From Lycocorax pyrrhopterus obiensis (taxonomy: Eukaryota > Chordata > Aves > Passeriformes > Paradisaeidae): a stretch of DNA of 64,000 nt. The notes under the pieces are model-generated. The model had not been told where the DNA came from. It ran no database searches and was given only the letters and a program-made list of their open reading frames with translations. Each line of letters starts with the position of its first letter. The stretch's first letter is position 1. The DNA is taken from the NCBI GenBank assembly GCA_014706295.1, contig JACSVZ010000011.1, forward strand, positions 10,158,163-10,222,162, given 5' to 3'. The position numbers were made by a program, and so were the translations under genes. Shown here in pieces: positions 23,151 to 34,200 of the stretch.

Positions 23151-24179
23151 AAGCCTGAAGGCCTCTTGTTATTACCTCATTAACAAGAAATGCCATTAAG
23201 TTATTATTATTATCCTGTAATGGTTCTCCTTCTTATCACTCTTGCATTCTGATCAGCAGGGATATTTAATGAAATAGCAATAAATTTTAAGAAATTACAT
23301 GTACCCAAGCAAGACTATAAGCTAAAATGGAAATAGAAAGATTTCACTTTTGAACATAGACTTTTGAAATGGGGAAAGATTCTGCATGTTCTTACGACAA
23401 AGCTTTGGAATGAAAGCAAAAGTTTATGACACATTTTATTAGACCTGTAAATCTGAAAGCTTAGCTGTAGTTTTTAATTTTTATTTTGCCTTCATAACTA
23501 TTTTTATACCCTCTTTATAGTTGACTGGTCCAAATAAGTTCTGCTAGGAGTCTATGCCCCATTAGTCTTCTATAATAAAATGTGAACCTGGCTAAAATAA
23601 AACATGATGCCTTAAGAGCAATTAAGAATGGTCTTTTGTAGATAACTGTAACATGAAATACAATCACTGTTTTTATTAATGGATTCGGGAAAAGCAACTC
23701 AATGATTTATAGCAGAGAAAAGGGTTATTTTACATTTTTATTTCTTTTATTTTATGTCTCACTCTTCAGAAAACCTTTTAAGACCCCTGAAATAATTAAA
23801 ATCTGTGTTTCAAATGTTTATCATGTTAATGTGAACCTTGGTATCCATTTTATTTGGGTAGTGCTATGATATCAGCTAAGAACATGTCCTTTTTTGCTGT
23901 TACTCCATTCCAAAAAGTGTTGTTTTTGAAAGAAAATCTTGTTGAATGTTTTATAAGAGTGATCAAATGTAAAAGCTGTGCATTGTACTTCATAAAGGCA
24001 GGACTTGAAGGACACAGACATAATCTACTGGGCATTGTCTGAACATAAAGCCTAGCATTTAATTAACACAGTTTCGTAAAAAGTATAAACACAGTTGACA
24101 CGTCTCTCTAATTGTATGATAACTGTTTCTTTGTGATTATTACATTAAGCTTCTAATAACTTGAAGTCTTCAAGATCAG
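23151..24179. other. Non-coding, partly CNE-like
   Basis: Unique-looking AT-rich sequence. The part at 23160-23300, with TTATTACCTCATTAACAAG and GATCAGCAGGGATATTTAAT, has the look of constrained non-coding DNA, but nothing in the sequence proves it. No gene or repeat family was recognised. Confidence 0.5.
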
Positions 24180-24345
24180 AGTTTAATATGGCTGGAAATA
24201 GAATCAGCACTCTTAAACTTGGAGATGTTGTTGTTCTTATGTTTGGCACATTTAGAAAACTTCTGTTTGGATTTACATCGTACTAAATGCGCTGCTTGCA
24301 ACAAGCAAAAAGTGTAAATTTGCCATCATTATGAATGGGGAAAGA
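24180..24345. promoter_or_regulatory. Candidate conserved element with nested inverted repeats
   Basis: TGCTTG at 24293-24298 and CAAGCA at 24302-24307 form a tight hairpin with a 3-base loop. They lie inside a wider pair, ATTTACA at 24271-24277 and TGTAAAT at 24313-24319. The block keeps two CpGs (ACATCGTAC, ATGCGCTGC). It has no coding frame or repeat signature. It may be an enhancer core; a structured RNA is less likely because the two stems are not centred on the same point. Confidence 0.25.
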
Positions 24346-24389
24346 TGGACAGAGAAAAGAAGGAAGGTCTAAAATGAGCGGTGTCTTTT

Positions 24390-24570
24390 CTTACCTCCTT
24401 GGGACCATAAATGCTGCCAGTGTTCCGTGGGCTATGTGCTCCTTTGGTGGCCCTGGTTTCCCAAAGCCCTGAAAGCTCCTTTCGGGTTCCTCCCAACACA
24501 CCAGGTATCTGGGAAGGTGTCACACATTGTCCTTTACATCTCAGTCTACGTCTGTGGGGACTTGCAAAGT
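24390..24570. other. GC-raised block, unassigned
   Basis: The local base composition is higher in GC than the surroundings, and short ORFs are open on both strands (24329-24523 minus, 24427-24660 plus). No protein family was recognised and no clear splice-site pair frames it. Confidence 0.4.
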
Positions 24571-24979
24571 CTTGAGGCAGTGCAATCTTGGTTACACAGA
24601 ATTAGGAGCATGTTTTCTAGACTTTGTACTAGTGTATTGGTATCTCAAATAAGAAATTGATTATTATGTGATATTAAGTGTTTGAATAAGGGCAGCTCAT
24701 TTTGTCTATGAAGCCTCTTTTTCTGCAGCAGAGCTGAGTGAAGCTTAAAAAGCCATGAGTGTAAAAAGAGAAGGGCCACAGCAATATTCCTCACGAGGTG
24801 ACTGCTGGCATTTAGCACATGCAGTATCAAAGTAGAGTGTGCCTTGTAAGGAATGGGGTCTACACTCCTCTAGGCTAGCTAAATCTAAATTCTAACTGAT
24901 GAACCCAAACTAAATTTCATGTCTGATATCAACATTTGGAAAAGCAATCAAAATCACATTAGCTAAACTTGTCTTCAAT

Positions 24980-25041
24980 TAAATATATACAGCGTTTATG
25001 TATATGTGTGTGCATATGTATATGTAATTTATGCATATGTA
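24980..25041 (+). repeat. Degenerate TATG/TA microsatellite
   Basis: Alternating pyrimidine-purine low-complexity sequence with ATATAC, TATATGTGTGTGCATATG and ATGCATATG, imperfect throughout. Such tracts can adopt non-B forms and are often length-variable. Confidence 0.75.
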
Positions 25042-25249
25042 TTTGAAGGGGGTGGGTATTTTAGTGCACAAGAGGCTCTTTATGCTTCTGAAGGGTGGTA
25101 GGGATGTGATCACTGGCCTTATTGTGCTCTTTGTTTCACCTGCCTTAAGAAAGAGAAAGTTTTAAATGAAGTTTCTTCTACAGGAAATTCTGCTTCCACA
25201 ACTGTGGAAATACATGATAAAAATCAGTAGCCTTACGCTTCTGCACTTA

Positions 25250-25660
25250 CAGTAAAGTGTGGTTGCAAATGAAGCAATGTATTTGATTTGTAAGCACATT
25301 CACAAATGTTTTGACAACCTTCTAGTTTACACCACAAATTGTGTGGTAGCAGTGACTTCTGGAGTTAAACCTCCTGGCGCAAAACCAAGGGTGGCCTTAA
25401 CTGTCTTTGGATGCTTGGCCCAAAGTATTATTTGGTGGGGACAAATAGTAGCTGACATGCACTGTGCTAGTAATATCCTCTGTCTGCTGTAATGAGATCC
25501 TTTCCCAGCCAGTGCAGTGCCCTATTTTTGGAATGTGCTGGCGGGCAGTACAAAGTGGGCAGTCAGTCACCCTGAGTTCCACCCGCTTGACTTTCACTCC
25601 CCGGGGTTTCAGCTCCATGCTCAGTGCTAGCTGCTGTTGGCACAGCCCTTGAGTCAGTCA
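25250..25660. promoter_or_regulatory. GC-raised block with AP-1 and MEF2-like motifs
   Basis: The block is richer in GC than its flanks, with several CpGs (GGCGCAAAACC, GGCGGGCAG, CCCGCTTG, CCCCGGGG). It carries CCTATTTTTGG near 25521, close to a MEF2/CArG-type site, and a perfect AP-1 palindrome-type TGAGTCA at 25650-25656. ORFs are open on both strands (25397-25618 minus, 25464-25652 plus), and neither has a recognisable domain. It is more likely a regulatory or old transposon-derived segment than an exon, but an exon cannot be ruled out. Confidence 0.3.
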
Positions 25661-28600
25661 AAATTCTGTTCATTCTTCAAGATAAGATCTGAAATAAATG
25701 TGCCTTTTGAAAACTTGTGTGGTTGCCATAGCCATAGGAATGCAGCCTTCATTTAAAATCAGCAGCACATCAGAGTCACTGTCTGTGTGTTTTAGAAAAT
25801 GTTACGTGAGGTTATCCAAAGATTCAGTGTCTAGAGAATGAGGAGGATGTGCATTTCCTTAGCTTAGCCTACTTCAGAAAGCTAGCAAAGGAATGTTAGG
25901 TTAAATCAAGAAGATTCAAAGAATCTGGTGTGTATTCTCTTTAAAAGTGATAGGATTGTGCTCTGAACTCACCTAGGACAGCTCTGAAATTGCCACAGAA
26001 AGTCAAATGGAACTAAAGGGTAAAGAAGCCTAGGAAAAAAGACTGTGTTGAAGCTCAGCAATCCACCTGTGCAAATCCATTTGCCCCAAATCCACCTCCA
26101 GAAGAAGCAAGGGAACACAGGGTTCTGTGGGAGCACAGGGGTTGTTGCTGCATCATCTGAGATAATTTGGTAATGAAGAACTCTGAATATAATGGCTTTA
26201 ATGTAGATGATAGAATGATCCCCACCAAATTCACATAGGGATGTAAAATTTGAGGAAAAATATTTACCTTGACATCATACCACAGGGGCATGAATGTAGT
26301 ATGTTACTGGCTTACAAAGGTTATGTGCTAGATATTTTTCTTTTCTCTGCATGGCTCTGAAAATAATCATTGAAATGAATGATAATTGTCATTTTGCTAT
26401 AGCACTTTATAAGCATTAATGTAATACTTCTAGTCAGCTTTCACTTCTAGTGTCAACATGGCAAATTTCCAAGGGTTTGTGCATGGTTTGTGAAAATGTA
26501 CTTTCATGTGATCTTTCTAGTATTGCAACTGTCAATACAGTTGGGAGGTGTGCAGGATAATTTAATTATCACAGGTTTTTTTTGCATTCAAGCAATTAAA
26601 AACAACTTGCAGAACAAGTCGAACAGTTAAATATGTTCATACAGGCTAAAAAGAATTCTTGAAGGCAAATAGTTCATATTTGGAGACGGAAGTGGCTGTG
26701 GCTGAAGAGTGTGTGTGATTAATGCAGGGTTACTGCTCATCACAGATGACCACTTTTTTCTTTTTCTGTGTTTTCCGTCTTTGCTAAGATGATTATTAAA
26801 TAGTTTATATAAATGCAATCATTAGTCTTTTTTTTTAACATTTAATATCTTAAAACACTTCAGATGTTTTTGAAGGACAATGTACAGTGGAATTACCATG
26901 GATTGTATTAAACAAAATGGGTACTTTGGTGTCTTAGTAGTAGTATTGACTTGAGAGTGAATAATAATGAGATTTAAGATGTATAAATCCATTCAGGGCC
27001 TTTGCCTGAGAATTTGTGTTGATGCAGTTCCCATGTTTTTTCACTTACCCTGTCTGCTGCTCAACCTTTTGCCTTCGAAACAAGCAGTATGATTCAGGCA
27101 GTAGCCTTTTTTTTTTTAGTTTTCAATGGAACTTGACATTTTTTGTTAATATTTTGCATCATTTGAGTTTCCTAACTTGAAGAAATTCAGGGCTATTTGG
27201 ATGTCTGTGAAAACATTGCTTTTAACAACAGCAAGGGCTGGGATTTAATTCAGGAATTTTATAGAGATTTTGCTTGTAGCAAGTGCAGAGCTTCAAATAC
27301 TGTCCAGAATCATAGAGGGCATATGTATCACATCTCAGAGCAAGTGACTAATAATCTTTTGTAAAATTAGATGCATGCTAGAGATCAGTTATGTAGAAAT
27401 GGGTGTTGGGACTGTTCAGGTTTAGAATTCAGACTCTAGATACTTGGTTTCATTGTTTGCCCTTCATGCACATACTTGGCCAACCCCAGCTAATTATTGT
27501 GTTTATGGCACAGTTCATGAGGTGGCTGTTTACAAACTAGTCAACAAAAACTGTCATCACTACTTTGTATTCTTGGCATTTTCTGTTGGTATTTAAATTC
27601 TTTTATATATTCTGATATGTAAGTATTTATTATAGTATCCCAGAATTATTTTTTCAAGATAAAAAAAGAAAATAGGGGAGCATTGGCAGAAATGATGTTA
27701 CTATGTAGAATCAGTAAATATATTTGTATGTTCATTAGTTCAGTTATATTTTAAATTTTGTTACTGTAAGATATTCTGTACTAAAAAAAGGTTTTTTACT
27801 CCTTATGGACAGATAATAGGTAAGTAAAGCGTAGTTTGATTTTGAGTTATAGGTCTGATCATTGATATTCACCATTGATGCACAGTGAGACATGCCTTCA
27901 GCTCCTTCTGTGTACAACAGATCTCCAATTAAATTTGTGCTAATTTGCACATATGCAACAACTTTATTTTCAGCCTACCGTGTTTCCACTCAAGTCTCTA
28001 CCCACAACTGTTGCCTGTGGTGGGATGCTATTTTCAATATTTGCAAGTATGGAGTACTTGGGGTAAAGTTTAATTATTAAAATAATGGTTCATAAAAGAC
28101 CTATACTTTCATATAGAAAGCTGAAAATATGCATTTTCCTATTCACTTAGTTGTTGAATAGAAGAAGCACAAAAATACTTCTTAATCAATTTCTTTCAAG
28201 TCTTTGTGTTCTCTGCTAGGAAATCGTTTTGCTTTTTCATAATTCACAGAAGGTACTTTGTGCTTTTATGTGCCAGTGTGTGTGACACTCAGTTCTGCGC
28301 TGCTTGTGCTGAGACACCTAATGTTGTTTGTGTTGTCCTCCTGAATACCATAAGTGATATGAAATATGCACTAAGGACTTCCATGGAGAGATAAATACTT
28401 CCTTAAAATTTAGTTTACACAGGTTTGGGATGAAACAACCCACAGAGCAGTTGCTGAGATCGCATACACAGACATTGTGCTTTCTGTAATTTTTAATTGC
28501 TTTTTAAATTATAGACTAGAAACTGTTTGATGTCTTGAAAAGGGCTGAGTCTTTCTGTGGTTCGTGCTCTGGTTTGGGGACTCTGGCTGAAATTTCATAG

Positions 28601-29000
28601 TCCTTTCAGGAATTCCCTCAGTGAGTTTGGAGGAGTCTCTTCATGAAATGTGAGAAAGCACTAGTTAGCTAACTGTGCAGAGCAGCTTGTACAGACAGGA
28701 GAGTGGATGTCTCCAGCCTCCATGCATAAGGTATATTTAAAATCACATTTACTTACAAGCTAAATGGTATGTTTGCACTACACTAACATTTTGTGTTTAA
28801 TGGATGCTGGAAACACCACCAATAATCAAAGGATTTTTAGTGAGATGTGTTAGTGTATTGAGGCTGGGTTAAGATACTCGAGTATGAGTGTCCTTTCAGC
28901 AGGAGATAGCAAACGTGTTTGTGTTCCTTCATTTAAGGCCAAATGTCAGATCATCTTTCAGTAATGCTAGTGTTTTTTTGTTTTTTTTTTGCTAGGGCAG
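25661..29000. other. Non-coding desert
   Basis: AT-rich sequence without gene or recognised repeat. A short AATCATAGAGG string near 27308 recalls CR1 antisense ends, but the neighbouring bases do not fit. Several T-runs of 7-10 bases occur. Confidence 0.7.
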
Positions 29001-29004
29001 ATGA

Positions 29005-29042
29005 TGTTGTGACAGTATTTCAGTGTTGTGACAGTATTTCAA
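29005..29042 (+). repeat. Two-copy tandem duplication, 19-bp period
   Basis: TGTTGTGACAGTATTTCA occurs at 29005-29022 and 29024-29041, separated by one G. It follows a T-rich run interrupted by a single G (about 28973-28990), so slippage is a likely cause. Confidence 0.9.
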
Positions 29043-30360
29043 TGCTGTTAGTCCCATAAATTACATATTGAATGAAAACGTTTCAAGAGTATCAACTCTG
29101 CTTACCTGAATCCTCCTATTTCCTTTGCAAAATTTCTTTGGAAGTCTGGAAAATTATTTTGTGTATTGTCTGTAGAGTAAAAAGAAAAAGGTACACAGAA
29201 GAGAGGGATAAAAGAGCATTTCAATTATGTGATAAATAGAAAAGCTTATGTTCTTTTTGTAAAAAAGAAATCAGCTCTGTATATTTCAGAGTATATTACT
29301 GGAGTGGCACACTGAGAGGTTTCCTGCATGAGGGTCAATTTAATCTTTGTGTTTTGTTGGACACTGCCTACACTGGCTCTGAAAGCTGTTTTTTTGAGAA
29401 TATAGTTACTTTGAGTCAGATGAAAAGGGTACTAAGAATGCAATAATGTTGGCAAAATGGAGTTCTTGGGAACACTGCATTATCCTTGCTTGTGAACTTT
29501 TAGCAGTTTGATTTTCTATCAGAATAAACAAGAGTTGAAAGATGACTAGGTCCTACTGATTGTGTGCAAACTTTGTCACTCAGCTATTACCATCTGAAGT
29601 CTTGTGTAAACAGCTGGACCGCAGGGGACGATCTCTGAATTGCGAGGTCCTCCCACTTTGCTACCACAGAACGCTGCCTGCAAGTCAGTCTTTGGCAGCT
29701 CATGTTAAAACAGACCCAGTCCCTCTGTTAGGTCATCTATTAGAGGTACATCTCTCTTGTAAATCAAATTAAGCTTTTTCTGGGCATCTGCTTTTTATCA
29801 TCCAGATTTTTAAACTGCTAACACTCATTACCATGAACAAAGTTGTCTTACTGGAGGACTAAGTAGCTGCATATGGGTTTCCTATGCTTTGGACATGAAT
29901 TTCCATGCTGCATCTATGTGCCTTTGAGGAAAGAGGCATTTTGTTGATCTGCTTGGGCTCGTGTTTGTATAATTACTGCAGATGCTTTGAAGAAATTAAA
30001 TTTGTGTGTGATCTAAATTGTGAAGTTAAGGAGACGTCTTCAACTCAATTGTAAAATTTACTGTGAGAGCTACCTGCTAAAAGGGCTGAGCAGGACTGGC
30101 TGAGAAAGCTACAAGAAAGCATTTTTTTGTTTGTCCTCTGCAAGTCCTGTTCCAAAGGTGTTAGAAAAAAAAATTTGAAGAGAAGTAAGGGTCTGTGTTG
30201 TTCTTAATAAATATAAAGGCAAGTTTAAATATGTTATATAGAAGTTAGAGTAAATAAAAAGAAAATCAGTGTAAGGAAATCAATAAGCACTGGCATTATA
30301 TTTTGCATCATTCTGCTTTAAAATAAATATGTAAAAATAAACATGAGGCTGTGCAGACAT
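29043..30360. other. Non-coding desert
   Basis: No gene or recognised repeat. A mildly GC-raised part lies around 29570-29720, with a 70-codon ORF that has no recognisable domain. Confidence 0.65.
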
Positions 30361-30570
30361 CTTAAGATCGATGAAACCCAGTAATGAAGCAGCACACTTG
30401 TTTACAGCTCAAGTGTTAAAGTCAGATGGCTGAAGGAGTTAAACACCTGGAGCAAGGCTGCTAAACTGCTAAGCTGGCTTTTGGCAGCAGTGGCAGCGTG
30501 CAGAGAGAGTTTTTCCTTCATTATGGTTCAGTGACTAATTCATTCAAAGCTGAGAAACCAATTGAGAGTT
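30361..30570. promoter_or_regulatory. Candidate conserved element with paired NKX2-type sites
   Basis: ACACTTG at 30394-30400 and CAAGTGT at 30410-30416 form an inverted pair of the CAAGTG core known for NKX2 homeodomain proteins. They lie in unique-looking, GC-raised sequence that continues through GGCAGCAGTGGCAGCGTGCA. No coding frame is open across it. The call is from appearance and motifs only. Confidence 0.25.
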
Positions 30571-30960
30571 GAAAATGCAGGAAAGCTTCTTTTCCTATTC
30601 TAACCTTTATATATATTGATATATAGGAGGACTTGAGCTGCAGGTTTGAAATGCTTGCTGGACATGAAAGACAAAAATAAAAGACTTAACTTTTTTTTTG
30701 TAATATATCCAATGTACTAAATTTTATTTTAACTAAAAAACAACTATTCAAGAAATTATCATCTTGTAATTTTTCAATTTTTCCTAACGGTAAACCTAAA
30801 CCTTATTTTTTATCACTTTTACTAGTAATTATTTGCAAAGTAGTAAAATATATAGAATCGGCTAAATAAGTATGTATTATGTAGAATTGACAAAATGCAT
30901 TTCTATCAAGTATGGTAGTTATCATATTGAGTTGTAAAACAATTTTTTTTAATAGTTACT
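30571..30960. other. AT-rich filler
   Basis: Very AT-rich with TATATA runs (30608-30625) and many A/T homopolymers. Nothing recognised. Confidence 0.6.
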
Positions 30961-31200
30961 AGTCAATTAGCGGTATTTTTGCAAGAAAACAACTGAAAGT
31001 TTTAATTAGCACTTCTTGGCTTCTTACAAATAATCCCTTCTTTTGGTGCTTCCATTTCTATTTACTTTGTTGTTCCTCTGAGCTAAAACTATTCTTTCAT
31101 GACAAAATAAAAGGTTCATGTGGCAGATCTTGAGCATTTACAGGTAGCAATAACTGGTTTATGAAAGTATCTCATATTTGCCTATTTGAAAATAAATACT
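30961..31200. promoter_or_regulatory. Candidate AT-rich conserved element with homeodomain cores
   Basis: CAATTAG at 30964-30970 and TAATTAG at 31003-31009 are homeodomain-type sites. They lie in unique-looking sequence that keeps one CpG (TTAGCGGTA). No repeat or ORF is present. Confidence is low because AT-rich DNA gives such sites by chance. Confidence 0.2.
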
Positions 31201-34200
31201 TCTTTAAAAAGGCTAGAGGTCGTGTATGTTTTGATAAATTGTGTTTTTTAACCAGATCTTTTTTATCCTGCCTATACTTGTAAAGGCAAGGAAGAAGTCT
31301 CATATACTTTCTCAAATTCAATTCAAGCCACTGCCTAGTTTATTGAATATGTTTGGGAAATTTGGAATAGAGTTTTAGATAAACAGATGGACTTAGAGAA
31401 TTGAATTACAGGAAATACTCAGTTTGAAGTTTTAGTTTTAGTTTTTCCTCACCTTTTGATTCGGGAAGTTAGACGCAAGTTAGAATACTTTTAATCTAAT
31501 ATCTGCTTTTGGCTGTGATCTTTTAGTTACCTAAACAAAGATCAGTGTTCACAAGAATGCATCAAGTATTGGTTGATTAAGATTTCAAAGGTTTTATTGT
31601 TGGTTTTTTAAATATAGGATTGCAATTGTAGATAAATATTTTTCTAGTTTATTAAGCTCTATTTCATCTCTCTATAATTTCAAGTTTCATAACCTTTTCC
31701 CTCTTATTTCAAGAGATATTTTGAATATGAAAAGATCATGTCAAAACTTAGCTCTACCCTTCATCAGGCTTTTTAAAATCTGAGTTAGAATTCTGTTTCT
31801 AAGATAAACAGATTTGGATCAGAAAGATTTTCAACTAGCTAGTATTCATTTTGGCTGAGAGTTCAAGCAACATCTTTAATCATATTTTTGTTGATTATTT
31901 ATTAGTTTCTGTGGGAAATCAAAGGACAGACAACCTAAAATACGTCTTCCGTAAGATACATCATGAATCAGAAGCTGTAGCAAAGAATTTCTAGGATGTG
32001 CCTTTCATGTACTTATGTGAACTGATTGAGAGATAAAATATACATCTTTAGTGTGTGTATAACATGCAGATGAAGGCTGACCCAAAAATGGAAGGCACCA
32101 CTATCTGGCTGGAGTATGATTTGTATTTCATTACCAAAGTAAGAAAATCTGTTGTGAGAGAAAAGTGTTTCTGTTCTGTTCCTTGTCATCTAAAGGGCAG
32201 TGGTTATCACGAATGCAAAACATCAAAGAAAATTGGCATAAAAGTGCACATTAAGACGACATTGGCTACCTTTGGAAATCTTTCAAAATGTGTGTTTCCA
32301 TAATTGGCATGTACTTGTATGGGTGGTAATAAAATTTGATATAATTCCACCGTATCTATGAGACCCCCATCAACTTTTAGCAGTCACTGTTATGTACTTT
32401 TGAGTGATGACAGTCGAAGACTGATCTTAGTACTGACACTAATGAGGAGACAACAGTCTCTTCTTGGAACTCAAATACTCTGGGCATTTTATTGCACACG
32501 TCAGTGGTAGGAAAAAAAACCCAACAGTTGATTTAAAATGTGATTATGTAAAACTAGATCTGTGTTTTGAATCTGCTGCTGAAAAAAATATCACTCTAAG
32601 ATTTTTACAACTTTAGTAACCCACATTTCGTTCAGGAAGCTCCTTGGCCAGGGAGAAGCACCATTGTCTAACAGAACAAGTGAGAAGCATTTAGCTCATT
32701 CCTAGCTGCCAGTTCGTGTCTCTGAGCTTTTCTAGCTTCTTCAGCTAGCAGGAGATTTGTCTCCTTCCTGCCTTCCCTTTCCCAGTCTTTCTTGGTGCAC
32801 ATTTTCTAGATTTCTTACTTTTCTACTAACAGGGTACCTGTCATCAGTGATGTAAATTTTTGCTGCAATAATTTGTTGATACAAACTGAGCAGACAGAAT
32901 GTCCATCATCAAATGCTCTGCCAGGATGCTGCTGGCTGCCAAGAGAAGGATTGAAATACTGAAAAAGTGATGCATGCCCCTAGCAAGAATACTAGAGAAA
33001 AAAATAAATGGTGAGCAGATCCATGCCAACTTTGTGGTGGAATTTGGATTTTATTCCAAAATGTACTGACAGTTTAATAAAAATAATTTAAGTATGGAAT
33101 TTTATCATTAAAACCAATTATTTTTCTCATGTTTGTTTCCAGTGTGAGTAGCAAATACATTTTTCTCTGTGTATATCAGTTTGGCAGCAGAAATAATTCT
33201 ATTTTTTTCCCTCCAACACAGGATAATAGAAACCAAAAGACAAATATAAAATTTTTATAAAATAAATAATATAACATGTTCTTAATTTTTTATTGGAAAG
33301 CAATCAAATATCTTGTTGCAAGAATATTTTCTTTCTGTAAAATATATTGAGCTTTTTTTCAAAAAGCTCCTTCTTATGGGGGGGAAGGTAATGATTTCAT
33401 TTAAATCTTTAGCTTTTCCTCGTGAAGGTTTCCGAAGGGCAGAGTCTGCTGGAGTATTAAAACAGAGGTTTAGTGCTGCATTTGGAATTGGGTGGTATTT
33501 GGCAGTCTGAATATCAGTGCTGCCAAATATAATATGATTCAAACACCACTAATAGTTTCTACTTAGCCATATGTGTGATTTTGTAAATGTCTATGGAAAT
33601 TGTGCAGTGCTCATTTTTTGGGGATGATCTGTACAGGCAAACACACACTGTGTCCTCATTCTGCGTCCTAAGGCAAGATCTCCAAATAAGAGAAAGTACG
33701 AGCCGCTAGCTAAAATACAGCATAGCTTTTATTTTGAGAGCTTGTGTCATCTTCAGTGTAGAAGTTCTGTCTATCCAAAAATAAATTCATTACCTTGTGC
33801 TTCATTTTCATCCAATGAGCCAAATGCTTGAGGAAAGCATCAACTCTTATTTAGAGAATTTAATAAGAATAAAAAAAGAATAAATGAGGTACAGCCCCAT
33901 GTTTGCATGCCTTTGTCAAGAAGGTGAGAGATGCTACTGCAGTTTATTTCACTTGTATCTTAAAGTGAGAGCAAAGCCTGCTGTGTTTTCCCCTGCCCTT
34001 TTCATAAATACTTCTTTTTTTTTTCTTTATTGTAGTGATTTAAAGACACTTGGGACTAAGGATTTTTATTTTTTTAAATAGTCATTATTTCGTTTCTAGA
34101 TGTATTGGTGAGGAAACAAAGATTACCTTGTTCATAAGGGAATTGATGCCCCAGGTTAATGTCCAGGTGTTCTTTCAACTGATGGCTGAGACTAATTTCT

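Noticed and set aside
27305..27325. AATCATAGAGG string suggesting a CR1 antisense end
   Set aside because: The following bases do not continue into any CR1 block.
33349..33369. Perfect hairpin as a possible terminator or microRNA
   Set aside because: A 9-bp stem with a 3-base loop is too short for a microRNA precursor, and a bacterial terminator has no meaning in this genome.
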